DNA of 60,747 nucleotides from UASB124 sp041662445 (GTDB lineage Bacteria > Babelota > Babeliae > Babelales > RVW-14), in the NCBI GenBank assembly GCA_041662445.1, contig JBAZSL010000010.1, positions 1 to 60,747 on the forward strand, in the 5' to 3' direction. The notes below the pieces were generated by a model. The model did not search any database. It was given only the letters and a program-made list of their open reading frames with translations, and was not told the origin of the DNA. Position 1 is the stretch's first letter; each line of letters opens with the position of its first letter. Shown here in pieces: positions 43,204 to 51,679 of this stretch. The translations under genes were made by a program, and so were the position numbers.

Positions 43204-43761
43204 AAATAGGCTTGAAACACCATTGCTCAACACAATTTTTTGTCGATGAATATCAACGCGGCTTTGCTGCGCTGACAGTTGAAACAAGGGATGTGTGTAG
43301 GTCATTACGCAATCAGTAGATACCTTATTGGTAGCGAAGTTGTACACAACATCAGCACCATGCATAACAATATCTTTGAAGGTACCTTGAATGGCGCCAT
43401 GAAAAGTAATTTCACGAGCAGCTCGATTGATAACAGATTTTTCTGCGCATACACATGCTATATGTTCCCCATGACGGATAATGGAACCAGTTACTCCGTG
43501 GCATTCAATGATATCAGATCCTGGCAGAAGTAGACTTTTTTGTGCGTTGACTACTAACTCATAACCCTTCTTTTTTTCATATTCATGTAACGTAATATTT
43601 TTTATAGCCACGGCAGCGTGTGCGGTTGTTGTTGCATTATTATCAACGTGAGGTCCTGCTGTTTGGGCAGATGGACTTTGAGCTGGCCAGAAGAGCCAAA
43701 CTCCCATCAATCCAAAAGAACTGGTAAGAAGAACAATTAGTAAAAGTGACGTTTTTCGCAT
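43168..43761 (-). CDS. LptC-like inner-membrane LPS export protein
   Basis: 197 residues. An N-terminal membrane anchor (TSLLLIVLLTSSFGLMGVWLFW) precedes a periplasmic beta-jelly-roll: YELVVNAQKSLLLPGSDIIECHGVTGSI, ACVCAEKSVINRAAREITFHGAIQGTF, SAQQSRVDIHRQKIVLSNGVSS. The pattern fits LptC (DUF1239), which hands LPS from LptBFG to LptA. An LptA-like protein is at 28909 and a KdsC-like gene is immediately upstream. The 3' end overlaps comF. Confidence 0.65.
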   Translation of the reverse strand: MRKTSLLLIVLLTSSFGLMGVWLFWPAQSPSAQTAGPHVDNNATTTAHAAVAIKNITLHEYEKKKGYELVVNAQKSLLLPGSDIIECHGVTGSIIRHGEHIACVCAEKSVINRAAREITFHGAIQGTFKDIVMHGADVVYNFATNKVSTDCVMTYTHPLFQLSAQQSRVDIHRQKIVLSNGVSSLFLYRAATNKGGN

Positions 43762-43917
43762 AAAAAAGCCTTCATTGTAAGCAGTTTAGCGTAAACGAGA
43801 ATAGAAAAGGTTCAAGTTCTGTATGCTGGGTGGGGAAATACTATTAGTTGCTCTCCCATGGGGTAATGAGTTTGCATGGGACTGAATAGACTGTGGAAAG
43901 CCAAAACCACCAAGAAC

Positions 43918-44532
43918 TTAAATGTTTTTGAGAGCTGTGTCGGCTTCAAGGCATTTCTGGATAGCCAGTTGGGCAAAATGCTGGTCGCGTACAAATAGTA
44001 CGAGGTCCATTAACAAGCGAAAAGCGCCGTTGCCGCCATTACGTGGAATAACAAGATCGGCACCGGATTGAAAATAAAAAGGCGTATTTGAAGGGCATGC
44101 ATATAAAGCCGAATGTCCTTCGCGCTTTACTTCCGCATCCAAAAAATCATCACCATACATCATTGATTGTGCGCTACTGATATTCAACTTTTTCTGTAAC
44201 AACTGGACCGTTTCAAGTTTGCTTTCTAATCCTACAAAGCATAAATTTTCTGGTATTCCCAGCGTCTTACAGCGTTCAAGTGCAGATCGATTATTTTTGC
44301 CACTGATACATGCAATGGTAATTCCGGCGCGCATCGCAGGCTTGACAATATAGCCATCTTGTACAGAGAAAATACGGCCGCCTTCTCCTTGCGGTGCTAC
44401 GTAAATACCACCATCAGTAAGGGCTCCATCAACGTCGCACATTACCAAGGAAATTGACGCAAGCGTTTTACAAAGCTGCGTATCCGACAGACAGTGCTTA
44501 AACCAGGCACAATCGGCAGATGCATTGTTCAT
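43918..44532 (-). CDS. kdsC: KDO 8-phosphate phosphatase KdsC-like HAD enzyme
   Basis: 204 residues. ATG 44532 follows GGGAG. Motif I is MCDVDGALTDGGIYV, with DxD; DGYIVKPAMRAGITIACISGKNNRSALERCKTLGI, MMYGDDFLDAEVK and RNGGNGAFRLLMDLVL are the KdsC/YrbI hallmarks. It would dephosphorylate KDO-8-P for lipid A-core assembly; a related HAD could use a nonulosonate. A 20-bp gap separates it from the next HAD gene. Confidence 0.8.
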   Translation of the reverse strand: MNNASADCAWFKHCLSDTQLCKTLASISLVMCDVDGALTDGGIYVAPQGEGGRIFSVQDGYIVKPAMRAGITIACISGKNNRSALERCKTLGIPENLCFVGLESKLETVQLLQKKLNISSAQSMMYGDDFLDAEVKREGHSALYACPSNTPFYFQSGADLVIPRNGGNGAFRLLMDLVLFVRDQHFAQLAIQKCLEADTALKNI

Positions 44533-44553
44533 ATGAACTCCCTAGAAAAATGA

Positions 44554-45264
44554 TTAGATTTTTTTGAGAGCCTCTTCGGCTTCGTGATAATTTGCAATAG
44601 ATTGCTGCGCAAGATCGATAAATTGTTGATTGTTTTCATTTTTGATGGCAATGCATTTTATACCAGCGGCCTGTGCAGCTTTAAAGCCAGCAATAGAATC
44701 TTCAAATACCACACACTCATGCGGAGCGACACCTAGTTGGCGTGCCGCATGTAAAAATACTGCGGGATCTGGTTTAGCTTTGTTGCCAACATCGGCACTG
44801 CAATAAAGGTTGTTGCCAAAAAATTGCTTAAAATTCATCTGTTGCGACAGCTTGCGTAAGGTTGCAGGATCAGCGTTGGTAGCAACACTTGTAAAGAAAT
44901 TGTTTTCCTGTAGGCGCTTATGAAATTGTTCGAATCCTTCAATAAAATTTACATCATTGAAGTAAAGATCCACAGCCTGCGTTTTTTGCGCAATAATTTC
45001 ATCAATTGATTGTTTAAGATCAAAGTAACGTTTGACCTCAGAAGCCGCGTTTTCAAGTCCAAGCCCTGAAAGGCTGTATAGGAACTGTTGCTGGTCTTCA
45101 GTGAGCTTTTCGATACCCTGATACATCTTCAATACGTGCTTGGTGACATTTTGCCATGCCGGCTCCGTATTGATGATTGTGCCATCCATATCGAAGATAA
45201 ATGCTTTGATTTTTTGTTTGATTTCGTTCATTAATACCGTTTTCTTATTAAGTTTTGTCTCCAT
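44554..45264 (-). CDS. HAD-superfamily phosphatase/phosphoglucomutase-like
   Basis: 236 residues (or 225 from ATG 45231). Motif I IKAFIFDMDGTIINTEPAW, motif II SVATNAD (S/T), motif III KAKPDPAVFLHAARQLG and ECVVFEDSIAGFKAAQAAG. The cap domain is of the helical type. The set is that of beta-phosphoglucomutase/phosphoglycolate phosphatase-like enzymes; substrate unclear. Either start lacks a strong ribosome site. Confidence 0.8.
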   Translation of the reverse strand: METKLNKKTVLMNEIKQKIKAFIFDMDGTIINTEPAWQNVTKHVLKMYQGIEKLTEDQQQFLYSLSGLGLENAASEVKRYFDLKQSIDEIIAQKTQAVDLYFNDVNFIEGFEQFHKRLQENNFFTSVATNADPATLRKLSQQMNFKQFFGNNLYCSADVGNKAKPDPAVFLHAARQLGVAPHECVVFEDSIAGFKAAQAAGIKCIAIKNENNQQFIDLAQQSIANYHEAEEALKKI

Positions 45265-45402
45265 TTGTTCTAGGTTAGCCGATTCGGGCGTATTGTCAAA
45301 TTGTAAATATTTAAGGCTTTTTGGCTTTAATTCGATAAAAGCTTACTCTATTTATTGCAAAAGTGTTAGTTGACCAGCTAAAAATGGGCCTTTTCCTTGA
45401 CA

Positions 45403-45430
45403 TTGCAACTTGTTCAAATTTGGCTACTAT
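45403..45430 (+). promoter_or_regulatory. Possible sigma70-like promoter of uppS
   Basis: TTGCAA (45403-45408), a 16-base spacer and TACTAT (45425-45430). A neighbouring TTGACA at 45397 is too far from TACTAT for standard spacing. It lies 56 bases before uppS in the divergent spacer 45265-45485. Confidence 0.35.
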
Positions 45431-45485
45431 GAATGCGACGAATGAAAGAACATTTTAACGTCGTGGTACGAGGAGAGAAAAACGT

Positions 45486-46175
45486 ATGCAACACCTAGCG
45501 ATTATTCCAGACGGGAACCGGCGGTGGGCTGCGCAACATAAAATGGAAAGTTTTCTGGGTCACAAGAAGGGCCTTGAACCTGTGCGCACTGCTATTAAGG
45601 TGTGCATTAAAAATAGTATCAAGCATCTGTCTTTCTACACGTTTTCGCTTGAAAATTTTAAACGCAGCGAACAAGAAAAAAACTATCTTTTTAATTCATT
45701 ACTCGCGGATAGCTTTACCAAAGAACTCCCCGAACTCATTGATAAGGGAGTTCGTGTGCGTTTTATTGGAGATCGTTCGCTATTCCCCGATAATGTTCGA
45801 GCTGCTGCTGATCAGATGGAAGAAGAGACTAAAAAACTTTCAATACTTAACGTCAACTTGCTCTTTTGTTACGGCGCAACCGCAGAGTTGACAGAGGCGG
45901 TAAGGTCAATAGCTCAAAGGGTTAAGGACGGGCTATTGTCTCCTGAACAAATTAGCGAAGACACGTTGCGTTCCTCGCTGTGGACCGCTGGCATACCTGA
46001 TCCCGAACTTATCATTCGCACTGGTGGGCTTGCCCGACTGAGCAATTTTTTGCTTTTTCAATCGGCCTATAGCGAGCTATCATTTCTCGACTGTTTCTGG
46101 CCTGAAGTTACTGAAGAAAAATTAGAACACTGCATAGAGCATTTTAGGCAGATCAAAAGAAATTTTGGGGAATAA
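45486..46175 (+). CDS. uppS: Undecaprenyl diphosphate synthase
   Basis: 229 residues. HLAIIPDGNRRWAA holds the catalytic Asp; the usual MDGNGRWA reads PDGNRRWA here. GHKKGLEPVRTAIK, FSLENFKRS (SxEN..R) and RTGGLARLSNFLLFQSAYSELSF with WPEV complete the cis-prenyltransferase set. It makes the C55 lipid carrier for peptidoglycan and surface glycans, used by the WecB/WecC pathway. It precedes gpsA by 3 bp. Confidence 0.95.
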   Translation: MQHLAIIPDGNRRWAAQHKMESFLGHKKGLEPVRTAIKVCIKNSIKHLSFYTFSLENFKRSEQEKNYLFNSLLADSFTKELPELIDKGVRVRFIGDRSLFPDNVRAAADQMEEETKKLSILNVNLLFCYGATAELTEAVRSIAQRVKDGLLSPEQISEDTLRSSLWTAGIPDPELIIRTGGLARLSNFLLFQSAYSELSFLDCFWPEVTEEKLEHCIEHFRQIKRNFGE

Positions 46176-46178
46176 AAC

Positions 46179-47171
46179 ATGGCAACCCCGGTTACTATCT
46201 TGGGTGCGGGCGCCTGGGGTACAGCTGTCGCAACACTGCTTGCTCACAATGGCGCAAGCGTTAGACTTTGGTGCTACGAACAGGATGTCGCCGCCTCCAT
46301 CAATCACCATCATTGCAATCACAAATATCTACCAGATGTTATACTAGGCGACTCAATTACCGCTACAACTGACTTTAATGAAGCGCTCGCTGGCGCACCA
46401 TTGATCTTTGAAGCCATACCAGTACCATATTTGCGTTCGGTTTTAGAAAAAATTAAATGCGAAGTATCGCCTGAGGTTTATCAAGGTCAATGGGTTGTTC
46501 TTAGCAAAGGGCTTGAACACCAGTCGCTCAAACTTCCTTCCGCCATTCTTGAAGATGTTATGAGTCCTAATATTCATGTAGCGGTCATGAGTGGCCCTAA
46601 TTTTGCTGCAGAACTAGCATCGCATGCCCTGACCGCAACAGTTATCGCCAGTAACCATGCTTCCCTTATCCGTCAACTGTCCAATCTTCTTTCAGCTTCA
46701 TATTTCAAGCCTATTGCTTCAACCGATCCGGTTGGAGCGCAAGTAGGGGGCGCCCTTAAAAATGTTATGACGCTGATCCTGGGCATTGCTCATGAAGCAC
46801 CCTTTAGTCACAAAAATACAACAGCATATCTCTTTGCGCAGGGGCTTGAAGAAATTGCTCGTGTTGCTGAGTATTATGGCGGACGACCGGAGACAATCTA
46901 TGGTCTTGCTGGTTTAGGTGACATGGTACTATCCTGTACTGGAACTATGAGTAGAAACATGCAATTTGGGTTGTTACTCGGGCAAGGCCTAACCTGTGAG
47001 CAGGCCACAAAACGTTTTCATGTTCAACCAGAGGGCGTCGCAACACTTCAGTCACTTCATCGTTTTATAAAAACAACAGGACTCAATTTGCCGCTCTGTC
47101 ATGTTACGTATCAGGCAGTTTTTGAAGGCTTACCGTTTAAACAAGCTCTTGCCGCCTTATGGAGATTGTAA
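46179..47171 (+). CDS. gpsA: NAD(P)-dependent glycerol-3-phosphate dehydrogenase
   Basis: 330 residues. VTILGAGAWGTAVATLLA binds NAD(P); VVLSKGLE, VMSGPNFAAELA, GALKNVMTLILGIAHEA (catalytic Lys in GALKN), and GLAGLGDMVLSCTGTMSRN are the family motifs. It makes sn-glycerol-3-phosphate for phospholipid synthesis. Its last 61 bp overlap the end of the opposing ComEC-like gene. Confidence 0.96.
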   Translation: MATPVTILGAGAWGTAVATLLAHNGASVRLWCYEQDVAASINHHHCNHKYLPDVILGDSITATTDFNEALAGAPLIFEAIPVPYLRSVLEKIKCEVSPEVYQGQWVVLSKGLEHQSLKLPSAILEDVMSPNIHVAVMSGPNFAAELASHALTATVIASNHASLIRQLSNLLSASYFKPIASTDPVGAQVGGALKNVMTLILGIAHEAPFSHKNTTAYLFAQGLEEIARVAEYYGGRPETIYGLAGLGDMVLSCTGTMSRNMQFGLLLGQGLTCEQATKRFHVQPEGVATLQSLHRFIKTTGLNLPLCHVTYQAVFEGLPFKQALAALWRL

Positions 47172-48001
47172 CGTACAAGTCGTATGCCTTTTTCTGCTAC
47201 GGTACGTTTCATATCAAAAAAAGAACGCCAGGCATATTTGCTGAGTTTGTTGTTGAAAAATGGAACCCATAACGATTCAACTGGCAAGATCGAACACATA
47301 TGTTGTGCCGCTTGCAAGCCACCAGCGCCAACACGTGTCATGCGTAATTCTCTGATGCGAACCGAACCAAACTCTTTTGCAAGCCACGGACGAACTTCAT
47401 ATGATAATGCTTTTTCAATTGATTTTTTGCGCGCAAAATAGCCATCATCAATCAAAATAATTGCCTCGGTGCCAACAAGTTTAATGACGTACAACTTGCC
47501 ATCCAGACAACGTGTCAACGAGCCATTGGCGTTATAGATGCGTTGTATATAAAAAATTCCATAACTGGCTACAAGCAAAAAACTTAATGCACCCACGCGA
47601 CGCAATGGCGTTGACATCCAACGATGACGCAATAATGCATATACGATGAAAGGAAGAGCAATAAGCATGATAGTTGGTGGTTTTGCACATTCAATAAGCC
47701 ACAATGGCGATGCGTGATTCAGCGCCCAATCCCATGCAGCAGTCAGCCAATTTAATATTGTTGCAAGCCAGGCATGAGGAATGCTTAACAGTTGCGCAAA
47801 CAATAAAAGTGAGCTCACTACTAAAAAAGCGGTGAGTACTGGCGCGAAAAGAAGATTGCCAAGTAATGACATTACCGAATAGCCCAATCCCCACGCAACA
47901 AGAACTGGCAGTGCCACCAAGGTGATAACAAGCTGTGTTTGAGCAAATGAGACGAGGTACGTCCACAACCAACGTAACGCACGTCCCCCACGAAGCGTCA
48001 T
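47111..48001 (-). CDS. Truncated ComEC-like protein (C-terminal competence domain and remnant)
   Basis: 296 residues, against 700 or more for full ComEC. Residues about 10-140 resemble the last helices of the Competence domain (SFAQTQLVITLVALPVLVAWG, GNLLFAPVLTAFLVVSSLLLF). The second half (KLYVIKLVGTEAIILIDDGYF) looks like the start of a decayed extracellular beta-lactamase-like domain; no HxHxDH is present. The N-terminal OB/DUF4131 part is missing. The ATG overlaps the holB stop as ATGA, so translation appears intact. A DNA-channel role is doubtful. Confidence 0.55.
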   Translation of the reverse strand: MTLRGGRALRWLWTYLVSFAQTQLVITLVALPVLVAWGLGYSVMSLLGNLLFAPVLTAFLVVSSLLLFAQLLSIPHAWLATILNWLTAAWDWALNHASPLWLIECAKPPTIMLIALPFIVYALLRHRWMSTPLRRVGALSFLLVASYGIFYIQRIYNANGSLTRCLDGKLYVIKLVGTEAIILIDDGYFARKKSIEKALSYEVRPWLAKEFGSVRIRELRMTRVGAGGLQAAQHMCSILPVESLWVPFFNNKLSKYAWRSFFDMKRTVAEKGIRLVRYNLHKAARACLNGKPSKTA

Positions 48002-48741
48002 GGGTTTTCAGGAAAATGTAAAAAAAGATATTTCCAAAAAAGATCTGAACTTCCAGATTGTGGTGGACGTTTGAGTGCTTGCATCAGAAAATTTAAAACA
48101 CAGGTATAATGCGCACGCTTTGTTTCTGATGCGGTGCGCATAAGATCTACCACGCTGGCCATCATGAGGTTAACCAACTCTATACTCTGCGTGTCGCTCA
48201 ACGCCTGCTCTTTAAGTACTGCTTCAAATCCAAGAGGATCGCGTCGTTTTGCAGAATCAAAAAAATATACTAAAAGTGGATGTTGCCCTACGCCAAAATT
48301 AGTTCGTTTGCCTTGCGCAAGCTCCGTGACAAAACAACGCGAAACAATCGTTGGTAGCAATGATTCGATGTTGGTAGTAAGCAGAACAAAGTGATAACCA
48401 TGAGGCGGTTCTTCGAGTACCTTGAGCAAGCGATTTGCCGTTGACGCGTTTAACGTTTGCACATTATCAAGAATGAAAAAAAAATGTTGGTCAGGATCGA
48501 GCGAAAAACGAATACGATCGAAAATGATATCAACATCATCAACGGTGTAATCTTTTTCAGGACTAATCCAAACAATGTTGTGATGCTGACGATTCTTAAT
48601 TTTTCTACATGTGGTGCAGAAACACCCTGATACTTCATCACGCATCTGGGTGCAGAAAGTTTTTTGAAGAAATGTTTCAGTGTAAGCCTGCGTTTGGGCC
48701 GGCTCGCCAACGATTAGGTGTGCAGGAATGGCGTTGTTCAT
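47998..48741 (-). CDS. holB: DNA polymerase III delta' subunit
   Basis: 247 residues from ATG 48741, which overlaps the tmk stop as ATGA. LIVGEPAQTQAYT is a degenerate P-loop, normal for delta'. FCTTCRKIKNRQHHNIVWISPE is the zinc-module stretch, FILDNVQTLNASTANRLLKVLEEPPHGYHFVLLTT holds the sensor region, and SRC follows in TIVSRC. The protein opens the clamp-loader complex. The tmk-holB order is common in bacteria. Confidence 0.9.
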   Translation of the reverse strand: MNNAIPAHLIVGEPAQTQAYTETFLQKTFCTQMRDEVSGCFCTTCRKIKNRQHHNIVWISPEKDYTVDDVDIIFDRIRFSLDPDQHFFFILDNVQTLNASTANRLLKVLEEPPHGYHFVLLTTNIESLLPTIVSRCFVTELAQGKRTNFGVGQHPLLVYFFDSAKRRDPLGFEAVLKEQALSDTQSIELVNLMMASVVDLMRTASETKRAHYTCVLNFLMQALKRPPQSGSSDLFWKYLFLHFPENP

Positions 48742-49355
48742 AAGATGTTCATCACGGCCTCGCAAGCCTGCTCGCATACTAACGGCAATGCTGTGGTGGC
48801 ATCAATTGTTATTACATTACCACGTGATGCAAAAATTTCTTCGTATCCCTTAATTACGCGTTGCCAGAATGCACGCGCTTCCTGCTCAAATGATGTTAGT
48901 GTTTCCTTGCGTCCGCATACACGCTCATGCGCGCACGTTGGATCAACGCGTAAATAAAGTACAAGATCAGGCGTTATGTTTTGCATTGCCCATGCATTAA
49001 CACGTTGAATCATTGTACGGTCAATACCGCGTCCATATCCTTGGTAAGCGAGTGATGAATCCGCCATGCGGTCTGATATTACTACCGTGCCTTTATGCAG
49101 TGCTGGAATAATGATTTGTTCAAAATGCTGCGCACGATCTGCTGCAAATAATAAAAACTCTGCAACATCGCCGACACGATCTTTTTGAGTGTGCAGAATG
49201 GTACGTAACGTGCTACCAAGCTCAGTGCCTCCTGGCTCTTTAGTAAGGAGCACGGTGTTACCATGCTCCTTAAGGGATTTTATCAAACACTGAGCAACGG
49301 AAGACTTTCCCGATCCGTCGATACCCTCGATGGTTATAAGGCGGCCGCGTTGCAC
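48738..49355 (-). CDS. tmk: Thymidylate kinase
   Basis: 205 residues. P-loop GIDGSGKSS, the DRX motif ISDRMADSSLAYQGYGRG, and LTKEPGGTELG. It phosphorylates dTMP to dTDP. Its start overlaps the aminotransferase end by 22 bp, and its stop overlaps the holB start, making a four-gene leftward unit with the ComEC-like gene. Confidence 0.96.
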   Translation of the reverse strand: MQRGRLITIEGIDGSGKSSVAQCLIKSLKEHGNTVLLTKEPGGTELGSTLRTILHTQKDRVGDVAEFLLFAADRAQHFEQIIIPALHKGTVVISDRMADSSLAYQGYGRGIDRTMIQRVNAWAMQNITPDLVLYLRVDPTCAHERVCGRKETLTSFEQEARAFWQRVIKGYEEIFASRGNVITIDATTALPLVCEQACEAVMNIL

Positions 49356-50572
49356 GATTTTTCCTGATTATATACCGATGCATGTAGTTCAAAAAACTCA
49401 CGCACGCACTCAATCACATACGCAACTTCATTGCGTTCAAGCTCAGGCCACATAGGCAATGACAAAATGTTACGTACGGTAAAATCTGCAACAGGACATG
49501 TTGTCAGAAGTTGTGGGTGTGTACGAAGGAATGAAAGTTCAGGTAGCGTTTGTGGATAAAAAATACGTGTCTGAACGCCACGCTGCGTCAGGTGTTCTTC
49601 AAGTTTTGCGCGCATCAATTGGTCCCCAACATGCTCAACAATAAGGGAATATTGATGATACACATGTGTACCAATTTTCAGACGAGGCACGTGTATATGC
49701 TTCACCGATGATAGTCCGGTGTAATACCATTGCGCTATCGTGCGACGTTGTTCATTCCATGTATCAAGAAGTGGTAATTTTTCGCTCAAAATAACCGCTT
49801 GGAAGGCGTCAAGTCTGCTATTAATACCAAGGCTTTCGTATTCATAATTTTGTTTGCGTCCGTGATTACGCAACGTCAATAATTTTTCTGCAAGTCCATC
49901 ATCATCGGTCATGCAGCAACCACCATCACCAAAAGCACCCAAGTTTTTGGTGGGATAAAAAGAAGTTATACCGATTGTCCCAAGAGTCCCTGCCATTTTG
50001 CCATTTAGCTGTGCGCCGAGCGATTGAGCGCAATCTTCAACGATCCAAAGATTCCATTTTTTGGCAATTCTATTGAGTGCATCATAATCAGCACATTGGC
50101 CGAAAATATCTACTGGCAACATTCCTACGATAGGAAAACCCGTGGTGCGGTGAAATGTAGTACCGTTTTTCATTACTGCTGAACTTTGTAACCATGCCTC
50201 AAGAATATTAGGATCAATATTGTACGTATCCTGTTCGATATCAATGAAGACTGGATGAGCACCAAGGGCAGCAATTTCGCTGCTTGATGCAATAAATGAA
50301 AATGGTGTGGTGAGTACAATTGCATCTTTTGGCATATCAAGAACACGTAATGCCATCATCAACGCATCAGTTCCTGAATTGCACGAGATAACATGTTTGA
50401 CGTGCAGATAATCTGCGAGTTGCTTTTCGATAGTTTCAATAAATTTTCCACCGATAAAGCTTTGGCTATCAATAACTTTTTCAAGTGCTGCGGTAAACTG
50501 CGGACGTAAATTTTTGACCTGCCGCGCGAGGGAAAATGTTGGAATCGTTGTTGCTGGTTTTGGAGTGTTCAT
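49334..50572 (-). CDS. DegT/DnrJ/EryC1/StrS-family PLP aminotransferase
   Basis: 412 residues. SCNSGTDALMMALRVL, TPFSFIASSSEIAALGAHPVFIDI, VEDCAQSLGAQ and the PLP-Lys motif FYPTKNLGAFGDGG define the sugar aminotransferase family. Such enzymes aminate 3- or 4-keto sugar nucleotides for surface glycans; WecE/WbpE-type activity would fit the wec genes 14 kb away. AGAGG precedes the start. Confidence 0.92.
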   Translation of the reverse strand: MNTPKPATTIPTFSLARQVKNLRPQFTAALEKVIDSQSFIGGKFIETIEKQLADYLHVKHVISCNSGTDALMMALRVLDMPKDAIVLTTPFSFIASSSEIAALGAHPVFIDIEQDTYNIDPNILEAWLQSSAVMKNGTTFHRTTGFPIVGMLPVDIFGQCADYDALNRIAKKWNLWIVEDCAQSLGAQLNGKMAGTLGTIGITSFYPTKNLGAFGDGGCCMTDDDGLAEKLLTLRNHGRKQNYEYESLGINSRLDAFQAVILSEKLPLLDTWNEQRRTIAQWYYTGLSSVKHIHVPRLKIGTHVYHQYSLIVEHVGDQLMRAKLEEHLTQRGVQTRIFYPQTLPELSFLRTHPQLLTTCPVADFTVRNILSLPMWPELERNEVAYVIECVREFFELHASVYNQEKSCNAAAL

Positions 50573-50593
50573 GGGAGCCTCTTTTTTCTGCCC

Positions 50594-50703
50594 TTCGATA
50601 CACCCGACTACGCAGGGCTACGTCGTGCACTCAGGGCGAACGGAGTTAGTTGCCGCCGTTCGTGGTGAGTGTTTTGCGAGACCTTCGAGCAAAATGTATC
50701 GAA
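50594..50703. repeat. REP-like inverted repeat element
   Basis: TTCGATACA (50594-50602) is the reverse complement of TGTATCGAA (50695-50703). Inner arms CACTCAGGGCGAACGG (50628-50643) and CCGTTCGTGGTGAGTG (50656-50671) pair with a few mismatches. The 'TTCGATAC ... CTCAGGGCGAACGG' wording is a repeat type found widely in bacterial genomes. It lies in the 336-bp gap before the HD gene. A related, degraded copy is at 228-316. No gene is evident in 50704-50908. Confidence 0.7.
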
Positions 50704-50908
50704 CCATATGAACGGCACCTGCGATAAAAACCCATACAGTGTAAGGAGAGATGGTGCTTTTGTCCAACATCCACCAATGAATTACTACTTGTATATGAGC
50801 ATGCGCGTTTTTAGAATGTTGAAGCATCTAAAATTCTATAGTCGCTTTCTTCTTTTTAGGTTATTTTTTGTGGTCAACAAAAGAACATACACAAAGAGGA
50901 GATTGTTT

Positions 50909-51607
50909 ATGTGCAACAAAATAATTATTGAACAAACAGCAACCTTTGTACGCAGTCGCATGTACGGCGAAAGTTCTGGACATGATTGGTGGCATGCTGA
51001 GCGCGTATGGAAAAATGCGTTGTATTTGTGCCGTTATGAACAAGCGGACACATTTACTGTTCAACTTGCAGCCCTTCTGCATGATATAGCCGACTGGAAA
51101 TTTCATAATGGTGATAGTGAAGTTGGTCCGTCAGTTGCGCGTGAATTTTTAAATACCCAGAAAGTTGAGAACACCATTATTGACCATGTGTGCGAAATCA
51201 TGCGAACAATGTCGTTTAAGGGTGAAGGTGTTCCGTCACCGATGCGAACAATTGAGGGGAAGATAGTACAAGATGCTGACCGTCTTGATGCCATGGGAGC
51301 CATTGGTATTGCTCGCACATTTGCGTTTGGAGGCCAAACCAATCGAGAGATCTACAATCCTGATGTTGCCCCTATAAAAAATGCTACGACTGAACAGTAT
51401 AAGAAAAAAGGTCACTCCATTAATCACTTTTACGAAAAGCTTTTTCTCCTTAAAGATCTTATGAATACAACAACTGGTCGAAAGTTAGCCGAAGAGCGTC
51501 ATGCGTTTATGGAACTTTATTTAGAAGCGTTTTTTAAAGAAGTCACTATGGCCATCGACAGCGATAATCTGCGTGTTCTGCAAAAGACAGTTGGCGAGGT
51601 CTACTAA
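50909..51607 (+). CDS. HD-domain metal-dependent phosphohydrolase
   Basis: 232 residues from ATG 50909, which follows AGAGGAG by 7 bases. Metal ligands: H in SSGHDWWHAERVW, HD in LAALLHDIADWKF, and D in VQDADRLDAMGAIGIART. This pattern matches the YedJ-like group of small HD hydrolases, thought to act on nucleotides; function not settled. Confidence 0.85.
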   Translation: MCNKIIIEQTATFVRSRMYGESSGHDWWHAERVWKNALYLCRYEQADTFTVQLAALLHDIADWKFHNGDSEVGPSVAREFLNTQKVENTIIDHVCEIMRTMSFKGEGVPSPMRTIEGKIVQDADRLDAMGAIGIARTFAFGGQTNREIYNPDVAPIKNATTEQYKKKGHSINHFYEKLFLLKDLMNTTTGRKLAEERHAFMELYLEAFFKEVTMAIDSDNLRVLQKTVGEVY

Positions 51608-51612
51608 CTATT

Positions 51613-51660
51613 CGGGCGAGAGTTTTTGCTTACTGCAAACTGCTCTCGCCCGCTGTTTTT
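51613..51660 (+). terminator. Rho-independent terminator after the HD gene
   Basis: CGGGCGAGAG (51613-51622) pairs perfectly with CTCTCGCCCG (51643-51652), followed by CTGTTTTTAT. It ends the HD transcript and also lies just beyond the end of the leftward proline-rich gene. Confidence 0.85.
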
Positions 51661-51679
51661 ATGTTTTAGTTTTTTCTGG

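Noticed and set aside
45397..45402. TTGACA as -35 element of uppS
   Set aside because: The nearest -10-like hexamer is 22 bases away, too far; TTGCAA at 45403 fits better.
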